The notes under the pieces: generated by a model
What the model saw: only the letters and a program-made list of their open reading frames with translations
Told to the model about the DNA's origin: nothing
Databases searched by the model: none
DNA from: Lepidodermella squamata
Lineage: Eukaryota; Gastrotricha
Assembly: GCA_047495785.1 (NCBI GenBank)
Contig: JBLDXI010000007.1
Location: forward strand, 3,596,001-3,660,000
DNA: 64,000 nucleotides
Direction: 5' to 3'
Part shown: positions 62,535-64,000 of the stretch, piece by piece
Position numbering within the stretch: the stretch's first letter is position 1
Layout of the letters: every line of letters begins with the position of its first letter
Translations under genes and position numbers: made by a program

Positions 62535-64000
62535 TTAGGGTCCTTGGCAACCGTTGCTATGGTAAAGCGTCGCGTGGCGCCTTGTGGCCATTTTCCACCA
62601 AATTGTCACAAATCACTTACCAGCACAAAGACAGCTCACCCATATTTCGCTGGCATTCGTAGTCCCGTCTGCAGCGTATCGCGCAAGACCCAGACTGGCC
62701 TGGAACAACCGGCGGGCAACGTGGAGCCTGGGCGAACTCATCTGCCCGACCGTTCGCAATAGAAACAACAGGTGGTGGCTGTTTCGCGCAAGTCGGCCCC
62801 ACAGTCCACGCAGCCCCAGTATCAGGGTTCGATTGGCACCGAACATGTGCTGGTCCAACCAGTCTATGCCCGGCCTGGCAGCCGTATTGGACGTAATCGT
62901 TGATCTCAGCATGGGCGCCGTAAAACGTCTGCATAACGATAACAGCTTTGTCTGGGAGTAGCAAATCCTGCCTCGCACAAGTCCAGTAGTTAATGTATAC
63001 TAGACTCGTGGCGCTTGTAGCTAGGGTAGGAATCGCTGATGAAGATCTTCGAATTGAAACCGTGGTCCAATCTGAGGATTGGCTAATGGTAGAGGGCGAA
63101 GTCGAATCTGCGGCGGTTGTTGCCGTAGAAGGAGAAGTCATTCGCTTTGTCGTCCTTCTGAACCTTGTTGACCGCCTGGTTACACGCCGTTTTGTAGTTG
63201 TAGTCGTTGGTTTTGTAGTTGTTGTCCTGAGGCAAAAAATCATAAAAATCCAATTCGATACCAGGTATATTCAAACCGCGTAGTGGTGGTGGTTGTCGGA
63301 GTGGTTGTTGTAGTGGTCGTCGTTGTTGTTGTACTGTTATCAAACAGTTCTGTAGGACATTAACTTGAAGAAGCATTACATCTGCCTTCTCACCTGGCTG
63401 TAGTGGTAGTAGTTGTAGTCGGAATAGTGGTCCTGAGTCAATAAACTATTTCCTTGCACGAAGCTATAGGAGGTTTCAAACTAACGTTGTGGTTGTCGTT
63501 GGGCTAGTCGTAGTCGTCGTAGTCGTAGTCGATGTTGTTGTAGTGCTATACAATCATCACCATCAAATGAGCTTCCTTAGTAATCTAAAATATATAATTA
63601 ATTACCTAAGAGTAGTCGGGGCAGCTGTAGTCCTGGAAGCAAAAAGTCAAAATGATTAGGAAAATTTCAGGCTAAACTTGCGTTGTGACAGCTCTTGTGG
63701 TAGTAGTTGGCATCGTTGTTGTAGTAGTCATCGGATTCGTTGTTGTAGCTGCAGTGGTTGTAGTCGTTGTTGTAGGAGCCGTGGTAGTGGTAGTAGTTGG
63801 TCTGGTCGTTGTGACGGTTGTAGTAGGAATTTCCGTCGTAGTTCGGCGCATCCTACCCGGCCTCGGTGTTTCCATCGCCGTCAAATTCATCAGCTGTTCA
63901 ACGGTAACATTCGCCGATAAAATCGCCTGGAGTAACTCGGAAACGGTGGCGTTATCCATAGCATCAATTGTCACGTTCCATAATTCCGTAAAATTATTAT
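62535..64000 (-). CDS. Mucin-like extracellular protein with sushi and WAP-like domains (5' end outside window)
   Basis: Seven exons: >63682, 63606-63632, 63486-63545, 63394-63432, 63277-63333, 62621-63226 and 62535-62556. Each small internal exon (27, 60, 39 and 57 nt) encodes almost only Thr and keeps phase 2-2, so any of them can be skipped or duplicated without a frame change. The exon ending at 63682 uses a GC donor (GCAAGT). The large exon encodes a basic Arg/Thr region, then a sushi/CCP domain (YGCQAGHRLVGPAHVRCQSN, WTVGPTC), then a WAP-like cluster (CPP, SCAIRC, YEC and LCC, with NGC from the last exon; one expected Cys is missing). The N-terminal visible part has helical repeats (ATVSELLQAILSAN). 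It is probably a secreted surface or immune-type protein. Confidence 0.75.

Noticed and set aside
1-64000. Nematode origin
   Set aside because: Short introns and TTTCAG acceptors fit, but a beta-type axonemal dynein relic, the GH3 gene and the overall gene set do not point to a typical nematode; phylum left open.
1-64000. CRISPR arrays, bacterial operons or integrated viral genes
   Set aside because: No regular repeat-spacer array, no Shine-Dalgarno-led gene runs and no viral structural genes were found; mobile sequences are DNA transposons and non-LTR elements.

Overview
The window is nuclear DNA of an invertebrate animal. The signs are genes split by short introns with GT..AG borders (acceptors often TTTCAG), single-gene transcription units with AATAAA signals, a collagen-type prolyl 4-hydroxylase, a class C GPCR pair, Cys-loop ion channels, a globin, an axonemal dynein relic, and many decayed DNA transposons and non-LTR retroelements. 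The phylum cannot be fixed by eye. An outer-arm dynein relic argues for an ancestor with motile axonemes and so against a typical nematode. Exon models were built by hand from splice sites and reading-frame closure, with no transcript data.

Layout. 0-4 kb: the 3' end of a prolyl 4-hydroxylase alpha gene (+), then a fatty-acid-desaturase-like gene (-) and a paralogue that has lost every histidine box (-). 4.4-13.7 kb: two intronless GABA-B-like class C receptor genes (-), with near-identical ectodomains but diverged membrane domains, separated by a retroelement relic. 15.4-17.7 kb: a secreted MACPF protein with three cysteine-rich repeats. 17.9-23.3 kb: a broken beta-type axonemal dynein heavy-chain gene. 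One of its introns holds, on the opposite strand, a complete five-exon gene that joins an L-type-lectin-like domain, a Ser/Thr-rich linker and a Cys-loop channel.

23.9-49.6 kb: a segmental array. A convergent cassette (small secreted protein on +, PhyH-type Fe(II)/2-oxoglutarate dioxygenase on -) occurs four times. All four dioxygenase copies are open, but only the first secreted-protein copy is intact. The spacers hold a 1.5-kb hAT-type non-autonomous element with an 8-bp target duplication, a hAT transposase relic, a non-LTR relic, several inverted-repeat elements, a 296-bp-arm palindrome and a frameshifted Tigger/pogo transposase.

51-64 kb: a gene-dense end. It has a second Cys-loop channel gene, a Thr-rich secreted protein convergent with a GH3-domain gene, a small membrane protein, a four-exon globin gene with a 17-nt exon, a small unknown gene, and a mucin-like sushi/WAP gene built from small phase-2 Thr exons that runs off the window end.

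The most novel item is the lectin-channel fusion. Next are the repeated dioxygenase/secreted-protein cassette, the histidine-less desaturase, and the GPCR pair with a sharp identity boundary. No operon-like co-regulation is visible; links between neighbours are mostly tandem duplication.
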